From an uncultured Clostridia bacterium (GTDB lineage Bacteria; Bacillota; Clostridia; Oscillospirales; Oscillospiraceae): 64,000 nucleotides of DNA. Shown piece after piece: positions 28,158 through 36,632 of this stretch. The notes under the pieces are model-generated. The model worked only from the letters and a program-made list of their open reading frames with translations, made no database searches and was not told where the DNA came from. Every line of letters begins with the position of its first letter. Position 1 is the first letter of the stretch. The stretch is taken from NCBI GenBank assembly GCA_930990965.1, contig CAKNRQ010000001.1, forward strand, positions 248,001 through 312,000, read 5' to 3'. The translations under genes were made by a program, and so were the position numbers.

Positions 28158-28980
28158 ACTATCAACGATGAAAAACTAATCATCCCTGGCACCGGCTCCG
28201 CGCTCGGCTAATGGGGACACTCTGCCCCATTCAAAATCCGTCGCGGTATCTTTCGGCGCGCATGGTATTCCAGCCATTCAGGGCGATTAGCTGAAATTCG
28301 ATTTAATTCATGCTACTCGCTTTGCGATTACTTTTCATGCCGTGTAACAGCTTCAAAGGCTCCTCGGAGCTGCAATGATGCTGCCGCCATTACTGGCTCG
28401 TGAATCACCGCCCTCGGGCGCATAATCCCCGATGACATTACTTAGCGCTTGCAAAACTTTCCCATATAGCCATCAGTTACGCAAGCCGCGCTTAGGTTCA
28501 TAGGCTCAAACCTCCGGGGATTTTCACTATCTCGTACCCTGACAACCATTCCCATGGTATCAGCCCTCGGCCTATCTCCGAGGCACCGGCGACGCATCTA
28601 CTGCTAGATGTAACCCCTGAGCGATAAGCCCTCAAGGTGGCATACTCTGCTCTGCATTTACACGGGCTGGCAACCGTTCCGATTTTCGGAGCTGCATTAG
28701 AGTGACCGGATGGCTACAGATTTGGTCTTTGACTTCCCATAGAGACGCCTCGTCCGTATGCGTCCGGTACTCGCTGGATAGTAATTTATAAAATCTCTAT
28801 GGTGTAGCTCATTTGCCACATGAGCATGGCCTTAGTACGCCCAGACTGCTAAATCGTAGCTCTGAACAATCTCCATTACTGCAAGCTATGCACATTAGCC
28901 TGCTGCGCCTGTGTGCTCAAGCACATTTGAATCAGAGTTTGGTTCCTCGCCCTATTAGATGAGGCGCGCTAAGAATTAAG
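28158..28980 (-). ncRNA. Large structured non-coding RNA candidate (about 820 nt plus terminator)
   Basis: No supported coding frame in over 800 bases, while hairpins are dense: 28210-28216 with 28225-28231; 28565-28570 with 28578-28583; 28595-28600 with 28605-28610; a 9-bp stem 28737-28745 with 28794-28802 closing a 66-base domain; 28807-28812 with 28820-28825; TGTGC/GCACA near 28912-28925; CCTC/GAGG near 28945. The terminator at 28126 gives it an end on the minus strand. Size and phage setting recall the GOLLD and ROOL classes of giant phage RNAs, but I cannot confirm membership. Confidence 0.55.
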
Positions 28981-29168
28981 AGCGGCGCGGGGCGTCTCTC
29001 TCCACCCTACACCGCAAGGGGGCAACCCGAGCGGCGCGGAGGGCGTCGAGCGGCGCGGGGCGTCTCTCTCCACCCTACACCGCAAGGGGGCAACCCGAGC
29101 GGCGCGGAGGGCGTCGAGCGGCGCGGGGCGTCTCTCTCCACCCTACACCGCAAGGGGGCAACCCGAGC
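28981..29168. repeat. Tandem repeat, 68-bp unit, about 2.8 copies
   Basis: Copies begin at 28981, 29049 and 29117, each starting AGCGGCGCGGGGCG and containing CCGCAAGGGGGCAACCCGA; the third copy diverges after 29168. The unit is much richer in G and C than the surrounding phage sequence. A single CGCAAGGGGGCAACCCG element also occurs at about 30452, on the far side of the gene at 29248. Confidence 0.95.
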
Positions 29169-29196
29169 GCAAGGCCGCGCCGCCGCGCCCATAGAG

Positions 29197-29228
29197 CCAA
29201 AAAGAAAAGGGACGGCGTGAGCCGTCCC
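29197..29228 (-). terminator. Rho-independent terminator
   Basis: Minus strand GGGACGGC-TCAC-GCCGTCCC followed by TTTTCTTTTTGG, 20 bases past the stop of the gene at 29248. Canonical. Confidence 0.9.
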
Positions 29229-29247
29229 GTGTTGGTGGTATGTTCTT

Positions 29248-30306
29248 TTATTCGTCGTCCGTGTCGCCGTCGCTGAGTAGCTCAGGCGGTATATAATCGG
29301 GCGTGACGCCCTTATCAAGTGCAAGCTTGACTATCCGTTTCCGCTGATTCTGCACGGCTTGCTTAGTAATTCCAAAGTAGCGCGCTATCGCCTTGTCGCC
29401 ATATCCGGCGACACGCAAGTCGAATATAAGGGCTTGCCGCTTCGTGAATCTTAGCGCCCGTTTCAGAGCGGCATACACTTCCAGCCCGGCAACGTCTGCA
29501 CTATAACCGGCGTCGGATGTGTGCATATCGAGCGGCGAGCGCTTGCGCCCCGTTCCGTCGCCGCCTAGGTCTGAATACTTCGGAAGCCGGTAATACACTT
29601 CTTCCCCGCCGGCGTCCGTTCCGGCAACGTAGCTATAGCCGGATACATTCACACGGCCGGAACGCGCTTCAATGACGGTTGCGCGCGTCGCACGGTATAT
29701 GTCTTGTATGGGCGTAATCTCCACTTCTTTGCGCGCGGCGCTTGTGTCAAGGTTGATGCGCACTCGCTTATCAAGGCGCATTTCTTTGCGGGGCATGTCC
29801 AGCCATTTCTCGCCGTCCCCGGCGTGTTCGGCGGCTTGTTCGAGTATGGCAACAACGGCGTTGTGTACGATGTCCAGCCCGTCGCCTAGCGTCTCGCGCA
29901 TGAGCTCGTCGGCGGCCTCTAGGGCTTTGCGGTCTGCTACTTCGTTCATCGTCTCGCCCTTGTCGTTCACGGTGAGCTTGTATGCACGGTTGAGCGCGTC
30001 CCGGATGTGTTCCAGGTTGGCAGTGTCGCGGGCTATGGAGCGGCGGCACTCTATAAGCGGGCTTGTCTGTCCGTTGTCGCTGATGGCGTCACGCATGGGC
30101 GCGGTTTTGCGCTGAGGGTCAAGGCATTTCTTGAGAACGGAATACGCGACGCCGCGAGCCAAAGCATACAGCGCTTCTGTGAAGTCGTTGCCGCTTGCAT
30201 AGGCGGCTTCAAAGTCCCGTTTAAGGATTTCAAAAGTGTTGAGGGGGTTGACTTTTTCAGGGTTTTCGGGTACAATTTTAGTACCCTTTGTGATGGTTTT
30301 ACGCAT
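29248..30306 (-). CDS. Sigma-factor-like protein with C-terminal helix-turn-helix
   Basis: 352 residues. The C-terminus (about 285-335) has FTKRQALIFDLRVAGYGDKA then IARYFGITKQAVQNQRKRIV, a sigma-70 region-4-like helix-turn-helix. The central part is helical (ALNRAYKLTVNDKGETMNEV, EAADELMRETLGDGLDIVH). The gene is visibly richer in GC than its neighbours, is flanked by CGCAAGGGGGCAACCC elements and has its own terminator, suggesting recent acquisition, perhaps from a conjugative element or host. It may recognise a specific promoter or operator. The role as a true sigma factor is not established. Confidence 0.65.
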   Translation of the reverse strand: MRKTITKGTKIVPENPEKVNPLNTFEILKRDFEAAYASGNDFTEALYALARGVAYSVLKKCLDPQRKTAPMRDAISDNGQTSPLIECRRSIARDTANLEHIRDALNRAYKLTVNDKGETMNEVADRKALEAADELMRETLGDGLDIVHNAVVAILEQAAEHAGDGEKWLDMPRKEMRLDKRVRINLDTSAARKEVEITPIQDIYRATRATVIEARSGRVNVSGYSYVAGTDAGGEEVYYRLPKYSDLGGDGTGRKRSPLDMHTSDAGYSADVAGLEVYAALKRALRFTKRQALIFDLRVAGYGDKAIARYFGITKQAVQNQRKRIVKLALDKGVTPDYIPPELLSDGDTDDE

Positions 30307-30344
30307 TTGCGATGCACCAGCTTTCGTAAATAGTCAAGGGGTTG

Positions 30345-30377
30345 ACCGTCTGTCTAGTGCTAGTAGACAGGCGGTTT
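30345..30377. promoter_or_regulatory. Inverted repeat upstream of the sigma-like gene
   Basis: ACCGTCTGTCTA / TAGACAGGCGGT with a seven-base loop, followed on the plus strand by TTTTTTA. It lies about 40 bases before the 29248 gene's start, so it could be an operator or attenuator for that gene, or a terminator for rightward transcription. Confidence 0.5.
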
Positions 30378-30379
30378 TT

Positions 30380-30700
30380 TACGTCCTTGCCGTCTACTAC
30401 GATACCACTACAACATCAGAATGTCAATACAAAATTTCAAAAGTCAAGAATCGCAAGGGGGCAACCCGCAAAAGAGAAGCGCCGCACGGCGCACAGAACG
30501 CCGTCCACGTCCTACGACGCCACGCCGTCAACGTTGCATTTTGAGCCTATGCAACATAGGGGGCGTGGTTATGGGATTTTCAGCGCGTCCCAGCAAGGCG
30601 AACTGATGTAGTCGCTCTCCCTTTCCTCTCGAAATTAGTTTTACATTTCCGCATATATAGCCAAAGAGGAAACGATATTGAAATTATATAAATGGTATCA
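30380..30700. other. Intergenic region without supported gene
   Basis: Short overlapping frames exist on both strands but none has a ribosome site or convincing composition. It contains one CGCAAGGGGGCAACCCG element (about 30452-30469) and GC-rich text like the 28981 repeats. This is the divergence point between leftward and rightward gene blocks. Confidence 0.5.
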
Positions 30701-30713
30701 TATCCCTAATCTT

Positions 30714-30763
30714 GCTTGAAAATCCACTCACCGAATCGTCTTAACGGCCACGGATTTTCAAGC
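30714..30763. promoter_or_regulatory. 12-bp inverted repeat with T-run
   Basis: GCTTGAAAATCC (30714-30725) pairs perfectly with GGATTTTCAAGC (30752-30763), spaced by 26 bases and followed by TCTTTTTATT on the plus strand. Located 110 bases upstream of the integrase promoter in the divergent control region; either an operator for the repressor or a weak terminator. Confidence 0.5.
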
Positions 30764-30872
30764 TCTTTTTATTGTCTGAAATGTCGGATATATCTTATAT
30801 GCTTCTGGTTATGCGGTTCTCGCTGATGTTTTTTGTATGTACAAAAAGACCGTAAATAATTTAGTATTTCTA

Positions 30873-30901
30873 TTGACTTTTCCCAAATACAATGCTATAA
30901 T
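30873..30901 (+). promoter_or_regulatory. Strong sigma-70 promoter of the recombinase gene
   Basis: TTGACT (30873-30878), 17-base spacer, TATAAT (30896-30901), AT-rich upstream. About 90 bases before the recombinase start; the best consensus promoter in the window. Confidence 0.85.
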
Positions 30902-30989
30902 TAACTCAATAATAAAAATAATTTTCAATAATCAATCGAAACTTAATATAAGACGTATATACCAGTAAATGATTAGGAGGTTTGAACCA

Positions 30990-31781
30990 ATGGAGCCCGT
31001 CATCCACCTCAGCGCTGCCTCTCTCCGTACCGCTCCCCGTAAGCTTCAAGAGGGACTGATCGCCCCCAGCTGCGAAGCTTGTGCGGTCGAATCTATCGTG
31101 AGCCACGCTTCGGAACCTATTAAATCTATAGAAGATATTTATCGGGTATCCGCATACTTTATTGATAATCAAAGATACAGGGATAACATGCTCTTCATCA
31201 CTGGCATCAATTTCGGTCTACGCGTAAGCGATCTACTGAGGCTAAAGTTCATAGACCTCATTGATGAGAGCTTCTGCTTCCGTGAGGTATTCCCCATTTT
31301 GGAGAAGAAAACTAAGAACACACGGAAGAAGAAGCGTAACAGATACGTCTCCATCAACGAAGCAGTGATTGAAGCGGTTACTCTGTATCTGGAGCATACA
31401 CCCAACGTAACGCTGAATGACTACCTCTTCCGCTCTGAGAGTAATAATGGAGCCAAGAGCGAGCAGCCGCTACATCGCAACTCGGTGGATCGGATCCTCA
31501 AAGAGGCTGCGGAAGCTCTCGGTCTAAACATTAAGGTAGGAACGCATACGCTCCGGAAGACCTTCGGCTACCATCAGATGCTTATGGGAGGGAATGACCC
31601 GAGACGGCTTCTCCTGCTCCAGAAGATATTCGGTCATTCCTCCGCTGCTCAGACGTTGGACTACATAGGTATAACCGAGGACGAAATAAGTGATGCGTAT
31701 AGAGACCTCAATCTTGGACTTCGCCCTCGTCCTCGGTTGCTGGACAGTACGATATATGAGCAGGAGCTCACGATAGCGTAA
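30990..31781 (+). CDS. int: Tyrosine recombinase (phage integrase family)
   Basis: 263 residues from ATG 30990, with AGGAGG nine bases upstream; the ATG at 30969 lies before the ribosome site. Catalytic set complete: R78 (NFGLRVSDLL), basic beta-hairpin with K residues (108-116), H186-x-x-R189 (HTLRKTFGYH), H216 (FGHSSAAQT) and nucleophile Y225. The amino-terminal arm-binding domain is short. It catalyses site-specific recombination, presumably phage integration and excision; a resolvase role is possible. It is the first gene of the rightward block and has its own promoter. Confidence 0.93.
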   Translation: MEPVIHLSAASLRTAPRKLQEGLIAPSCEACAVESIVSHASEPIKSIEDIYRVSAYFIDNQRYRDNMLFITGINFGLRVSDLLRLKFIDLIDESFCFREVFPILEKKTKNTRKKKRNRYVSINEAVIEAVTLYLEHTPNVTLNDYLFRSESNNGAKSEQPLHRNSVDRILKEAAEALGLNIKVGTHTLRKTFGYHQMLMGGNDPRRLLLLQKIFGHSSAAQTLDYIGITEDEISDAYRDLNLGLRPRPRLLDSTIYEQELTIA

Positions 31782-31867
31782 GCTCCTCTACCCAACGCTG
31801 CACCTTGACAAACGTGCCTACCTTGGCTCCATAGAGATAACGCTGAAATTACCAATTAACCCCATTC

Positions 31868-32200
31868 GGAATGACCTATGATTTCTTCTTAGAAATTGAT
31901 TTCTTCAAAGGGGTGTTTAAAACCCTAGTAACCACGCTCTTTTTAAAGGTCATTCCTTATAATATATACATACACTTAATCTTTCGCTCTCTGGCTATGT
32001 ATGTTAATTATATCTTCTAAGTGAAACATCGTTTTTAAAAAATTATGTTAGTGATGGTCTTGAACGGTAGTTGCATGGGGCTGTTTTTGCTTCTAAGTGC
32101 CTTCTAACCACTTTCTAAGATGGTTTTACGAACTATTTGACCCCTAATTAAAAACGCCGCCGGACGTTTTAGAAGATTTTGAGAAGGTCGTTTAGAAGAA
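31868..32200. repeat. Cluster of TTCTAA-type short repeats and inverted repeats
   Basis: No gene in about 600 bases between the recombinase and the helicase-like gene. TTCTAAG/TTCTAAC occurs at 32014, 32091, 32102 and 32112 (the last three one helical turn apart), with inverted versions (TTAGAA) near 31890, 32169 and 32192. A 9-bp inverted repeat GGAATGACC (31868-31876) / GGTCATTCC (31948-31956) and hairpins AAAACG/CGTTTT and CGTTT/AAACG are also present. Fits recombinase arm sites around attP, or replication-origin iterons. Confidence 0.5.
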
Positions 32201-32402
32201 ACGTCCTCCTGCCCCGGTCTGCCTTATGTGATACATGCAGGGATAGGCGAACAAACCATTGCGAATAGGGGTGAGGGGGTTGCCCTTTTGCGACTTAGGT
32301 TGCAGCGACGGCGCGCGGTGGTAGCAGATAGCAGAAGAAGATTCGAGAGGCTGATCCTATCTCAGCTCTCTTACCGACGAAAAGAATATCAGGAGGAATT
32401 TA

Positions 32403-33650
32403 ATGAGCATTTATGTGATTGACGAAATGATGGGACGCGGCAAGACGTCCGCAATGATAAATTACATCAACCAATCAGGCGATGACGTGCGGTATCTATT
32501 TATAGTGCCGCTCCTAACTGAAGTCGAACGAATTCGTAAGGGCTGCGCCAGTAAAGACTTCGTAGAGCCCTCCCAGTTTGGCGGCAAGCTTAATAACATA
32601 AAGCAGCTGCTAGCCGAAGGACGAAACATAGTTTCGACGCACGCATTGTTCAGCCGGTTCGACGACGAAACCCTCCAATACATTAAAGATGGTAATTACA
32701 CGCTGGTGATGGACGAGATTACGACTGTTATTCGGGATATAAGGATAACACGTCATGATTACAAGCTTTTAACAGAGCATTATATTCAGAGCACTGAGTC
32801 TGGACAGGTAGTTTGGATTGATGACGACTATGAGGGTAAGCTTGGTGATTACAAGGAGCAGATTAGTGGTGGGCATGTACAACTCTACAAAGGGTCTGGA
32901 GATGACGGCGGCGTGCTAATGACGGTGATGCCTAGGGAGTTCTTTACCTCGTTTAAAGACGTATTCCTGATGACCTATATGTTCCGCGATCAGCTGATGC
33001 GTTGCTACTTTGACCTTGAAGAATTGCAATATGAACGCCTATACATTAACGGCAGCAGTCAAGAGACGTTTATTATATCCGACCACCCTGAACCTAGACC
33101 GGATTTAGACTACTCGCCCCTCATCAGAGTCTTAGATAATGATAGGCTTAACCGGATTGGCGCACCCAAAACATCTCTTACAAAGACTTGGTATATTAGG
33201 AACGCTGATAGCCGTTGTATGGATGAGCTTAGGAGGAATACGATAAACTTCTTCCGTAATTACAGTAAGACGCCTTCTTCTCAAAACCTCTGGAGCACAT
33301 TTTGCAAGGACGAAGAGCATGATGTTGATTGGCCAGAAATATTGGCCGGAGGCGGCTACAAGAAGGGCTTCCTGGCATGCAACTCGAAAGGAACTAACCA
33401 GTACCGAAACAAGACGGCCTTAGCTTATCTGCTCAACATCTACCCCAACACCCGGCAGAAGACCTACCTCTACAGCAAAGGTATCGCTTTCAACGACGAC
33501 TTCTACGCTCTCTCTGAAATGCTCCAGTGGATTTGGCGCAGTGCGATCCGAGACGGGAAGCCTGTCCAGTTATATGTTCCAAGCCTGCGCATGAGGACGC
33601 TGCTCAAAGATTGGCTCGCTACTAAGGGGCAGGAGGTGGACGTAGCATGA
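32403..33650 (+). CDS. P-loop helicase-like protein
   Basis: 415 residues. Walker A MMGRGKTSAM at residues 9-18 immediately at the N-terminus, Walker B LVMDEI near residue 100, and a late QWIWRSAIRDGKPVQLYVPS (about 383-402) resembling helicase motif VI of superfamily 2. Expected role: ATP-driven DNA remodelling in phage replication or transcription. AGGAGG lies eight bases before the ATG. First gene of the replication/transcription block; overlaps the next gene by four bases. Confidence 0.75.
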   Translation: MSIYVIDEMMGRGKTSAMINYINQSGDDVRYLFIVPLLTEVERIRKGCASKDFVEPSQFGGKLNNIKQLLAEGRNIVSTHALFSRFDDETLQYIKDGNYTLVMDEITTVIRDIRITRHDYKLLTEHYIQSTESGQVVWIDDDYEGKLGDYKEQISGGHVQLYKGSGDDGGVLMTVMPREFFTSFKDVFLMTYMFRDQLMRCYFDLEELQYERLYINGSSQETFIISDHPEPRPDLDYSPLIRVLDNDRLNRIGAPKTSLTKTWYIRNADSRCMDELRRNTINFFRNYSKTPSSQNLWSTFCKDEEHDVDWPEILAGGGYKKGFLACNSKGTNQYRNKTALAYLLNIYPNTRQKTYLYSKGIAFNDDFYALSEMLQWIWRSAIRDGKPVQLYVPSLRMRTLLKDWLATKGQEVDVA

Positions 33651-33853
33651 AGTCATTCGACACATGGCTCCTTGAGAATCAGGCTCCCCGTGGCTGGGCT
33701 CCTCGCGATACTTACGCGTACGACAGCCCTGACATTGACACCAGGGATACTAAGATAGAGGCTTTCATTGAACGACGTCGTAAAGAGTTCCGGAGAGAAT
33801 GGGAGGATTACATGGATCACTTTTATAGCGACGAAGAGCCTTTTATTTTTTAG
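33647..33853 (+). CDS. Hypothetical small protein
   Basis: 68 residues: MKSFDTWLLENQAPRGWAPR, then KIEAFIERRRKEFRREWEDY. Highly charged, with a helical end. ATGA overlap with the helicase-like gene and AGGAGGTGG upstream. No family recognised. Confidence 0.7.
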   Translation: MKSFDTWLLENQAPRGWAPRDTYAYDSPDIDTRDTKIEAFIERRRKEFRREWEDYMDHFYSDEEPFIF

Positions 33854-33899
33854 TCAAATAAACTCATGTTTCAAAATATCACGAGAGGAGTGACCTATT

Positions 33900-36632
33900 C
33901 TGGCTAGGCAATTAACGTGCCAGCGGTACATATTCAAACTGCACAGCAGCAGACTCCGCAAGGCGAACTGGGATTTAACGCTACCCATATCCGAAGCCAG
34001 GAAAAACGATGAAGTGGTTTCGTTGGCAGACAGTCAAGTCTTGCGCTGGTTGGACGAGCTGAACGAAATCCATGACGCTGACGAACAGGCCAGAGCAGTC
34101 AAGCGCGAGATAGCTCGATTGCGGCGGAAGTCGAATAGCTTACAAAATAGACGGCAAATCCGGAAGCTGTACGAGAAGCTGGACGCGATCCAGTTCAAGC
34201 CTGACTATATGTATCTGGTTATAGATCACGTAAAGGATTATCTCAGAGCTTGCAATGGATTCAAGATTAACGGCATGAGCTATCATCGGCTGCTTGGCAC
34301 GAATGGAGGCGTTAAAAACAAGACCATCGTATTCATTGCCGACCGGCACGGTGATGAAATCCGTAAGCGCATAGAGAACGGCCGCAACCCCCAGAAAGAG
34401 CTCGTTCCTCCAAAATTTGAGGCTTACAAAGCCCTCACCTGCAGCGCCTCAATTCCTGTCCCAACGCCGCGTGGTCTACTTGTTGTAGACGACTGCGAAA
34501 CCGAGTTTCTCTCAGATGTTATCTACCTCAGCGACGAACAGGACGGCGAGCCAGTGGAGGAATATCGGTCGAATGTGCCGGTGCAGCTGGATGAGTCCGA
34601 TGGATACGGGCTGATACTTCCGTCGCTTGCAGAGAAGTGGGCAGAGGCACTTAAGCTCAGGTATACACCCTCCGGATTTAACACAAGGTTTGCATGGGAA
34701 AAGGGTATGGTATTCCCTTTTGACTTCTTGGCCTTTGCCGAGGAAGTGGCCGGAACGTATACAGTGAAGGATGCATGGGGCGATACACACGATATTCGTG
34801 ATATAGACCTCATCCTCACCACGTCAATGCTCAAGCTCTGGGATAGTTACGAGAGCTGCGATGAGTATATGCGCTGCTGTATGGAGAATGGCTACACCTT
34901 TGGCGTGACTAAGGTTGCCCCGCAGGCACTTGAAAATGAGCGCACAACTAATTATCAGTTCCTGCAAGGCTATAATCTGAGCGATGAGGACATAGACGAG
35001 CTTATAGCGCCAACTATGGAAGAGATAAAGGACATCCTGGGCGGTGATGCTACCAAGGCGGTATTGTTCCTGGAGGGGGCTGGGTTACGAGAATACAGCT
35101 TCGACCGGTTGGAACCTGGAATAGCCAAAGCGTTGATGATAGAGCCGTCGGTGTTGGATGACCCATATGTGCAGAGTAAGCTTTATAAGATGATAAGCAA
35201 GCGGATTGATGACGCCAAGATAGGGGTTATCAAGGTACACGGGAATTACTCAATCATTTCTGGAGACCCCTATTCCCTCTGCCAACACATCTTTGGACTA
35301 GAAGTTACAGGACTGCTTAAGGCTGGAGAACTGTATAACAAGTACTGGCTCGATGACGGCGCAGATGAGGTGGTGTGCTTCAGGGCGCCGATGTCGTGCC
35401 CGAACAATGTGTGTAAGCTGCGCGTCGGCAAGTCAGCCGAAATGCAGAAGTGGTACCAGTATATCAAGACCTGTACGATACTGAATTCGTGGGATACAAC
35501 GGCTCATGCGCTCAACGGTGCAGATAAAGACGGCGATATGGTAATGCTTACCAGCAACCCAGTGCTCCTGCGTAGCACAGAAAAGCTGCCCGCAATTATG
35601 TGTATCCAGCGTAAGGCGGCCAAAAGGATTGTGAGCGATGAGGATTTGATACAAGCGAACATCGCCAGCTTTGGCGACGACATAGGTAAGATAACAAACC
35701 GGGTGACATCCATGTACGATGTACAGTCGCGGTTTGAACCCGGCAGTGATGAATATGAAGAGCTAGCGTACAGAATTCGCTGCGGGCAGCAATGCCAACA
35801 GAACAGCATCGACAAGGCAAAGGGAATTATTTCCAAGCCGATGCCTAAGGAGTGGTACGACCGCCGCTCTGCTCAGAAAATTGAAGATGAAGGCGAGAGA
35901 CAGTTCTACATTTCAATTCTGGCTGACCGCAAGCCGTATTTCATGCGGTACATATATCCAGAGCTGAAGAAGGACTACAACACATATATCAAGAACACCG
36001 CTAAGAAAGCCATGCGGGAGTTTGGAAAAACCATAGACGAGCTGCTAGCCTCACCTACTGATGAGCTTTCCCCCGCTGAGCAGAGCTTCATGCACTACTA
36101 TCACAAGCGCATGCCTGTCAGCGACGGTAACTGTGTGGTAAACCGTATTTGCCGTCGCTTTGAGGCCGAATTCGATGGGCATCTCAAGAAGCAGAAGTCA
36201 GCAACAGATTACGACTACAGAATTCTAAAGGGCGATCACGACTACCCCGCCTCTACATATAAATCTGTACTCCAGTTATACAAGTCCTATAACAAAAGGC
36301 TTAAGGACTATGTGGTGTCGTCCAAGTGTGAGCACTCTGACGCGGATGAGATTTCCGCGCACGTGTCCATAATGCGCGACGAGTTCCGGCAAGCGTGCGA
36401 CGCGGCGTGCTCCAATGCAACCATGTTGTGTGATATCCTTCTGGATATTTGCTATAGCCGTAGCTGCACTAAAAGCTTTGTATGGGAGATGTGCGGAGAC
36501 GAGATAGTAGAGAATCTGCTTACCCTTAATCACGGCCGTTACATTATACCTATTAGGAGCGAGGATGGAGATATAGAATTCGCGGGCAACCGCTTTGAGA
36601 TATTCGAAGGAGTGGTTAGAGAGTATGAGTAA
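33900..36632 (+). CDS. YonO-type single-subunit RNA polymerase (double-psi beta-barrel, DxDGD)
   Basis: About 910 residues. The catalytic D-x-D-G-D signature is GADKDGDMVML (about residue 541-546), preceded by the conserved FRAPMSCPNNVCKLRV region; GNYSIISGDPYSL and ALTCSASIPVPTPRGLLVVDDC are other family blocks. SPbeta YonO is a DNA-dependent RNA polymerase that transcribes late genes, related to cellular RNAi polymerases. No ATG, GTG or TTG exists between the stop at 33891 and GTG 34014, yet the intervening frame looks coding and GAGGAG lies eight bases before CTG 33900 (ATT 33897 is the alternative), so a non-standard start is likely. GTG 34014 is the fallback. Confidence 0.88.
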   Translation: MARQLTCQRYIFKLHSSRLRKANWDLTLPISEARKNDEVVSLADSQVLRWLDELNEIHDADEQARAVKREIARLRRKSNSLQNRRQIRKLYEKLDAIQFKPDYMYLVIDHVKDYLRACNGFKINGMSYHRLLGTNGGVKNKTIVFIADRHGDEIRKRIENGRNPQKELVPPKFEAYKALTCSASIPVPTPRGLLVVDDCETEFLSDVIYLSDEQDGEPVEEYRSNVPVQLDESDGYGLILPSLAEKWAEALKLRYTPSGFNTRFAWEKGMVFPFDFLAFAEEVAGTYTVKDAWGDTHDIRDIDLILTTSMLKLWDSYESCDEYMRCCMENGYTFGVTKVAPQALENERTTNYQFLQGYNLSDEDIDELIAPTMEEIKDILGGDATKAVLFLEGAGLREYSFDRLEPGIAKALMIEPSVLDDPYVQSKLYKMISKRIDDAKIGVIKVHGNYSIISGDPYSLCQHIFGLEVTGLLKAGELYNKYWLDDGADEVVCFRAPMSCPNNVCKLRVGKSAEMQKWYQYIKTCTILNSWDTTAHALNGADKDGDMVMLTSNPVLLRSTEKLPAIMCIQRKAAKRIVSDEDLIQANIASFGDDIGKITNRVTSMYDVQSRFEPGSDEYEELAYRIRCGQQCQQNSIDKAKGIISKPMPKEWYDRRSAQKIEDEGERQFYISILADRKPYFMRYIYPELKKDYNTYIKNTAKKAMREFGKTIDELLASPTDELSPAEQSFMHYYHKRMPVSDGNCVVNRICRRFEAEFDGHLKKQKSATDYDYRILKGDHDYPASTYKSVLQLYKSYNKRLKDYVVSSKCEHSDADEISAHVSIMRDEFRQACDAACSNATMLCDILLDICYSRSCTKSFVWEMCGDEIVENLLTLNHGRYIIPIRSEDGDIEFAGNRFEIFEGVVREYE

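Noticed and set aside
28981-29168. CRISPR array
   Set aside because: The 68-bp units are continuous tandem copies without unique spacers and no cas genes are present.
29007-29324. Minus-strand 105-aa frame over the tandem repeat
   Set aside because: It translates the GC-rich repeat and terminator; no ribosome site and low-complexity sequence.
32228-32422. Plus-strand 64-aa frame before the helicase-like gene
   Set aside because: No ribosome site, Arg-rich artefactual composition, and it overlaps the well-supported start at 32403.
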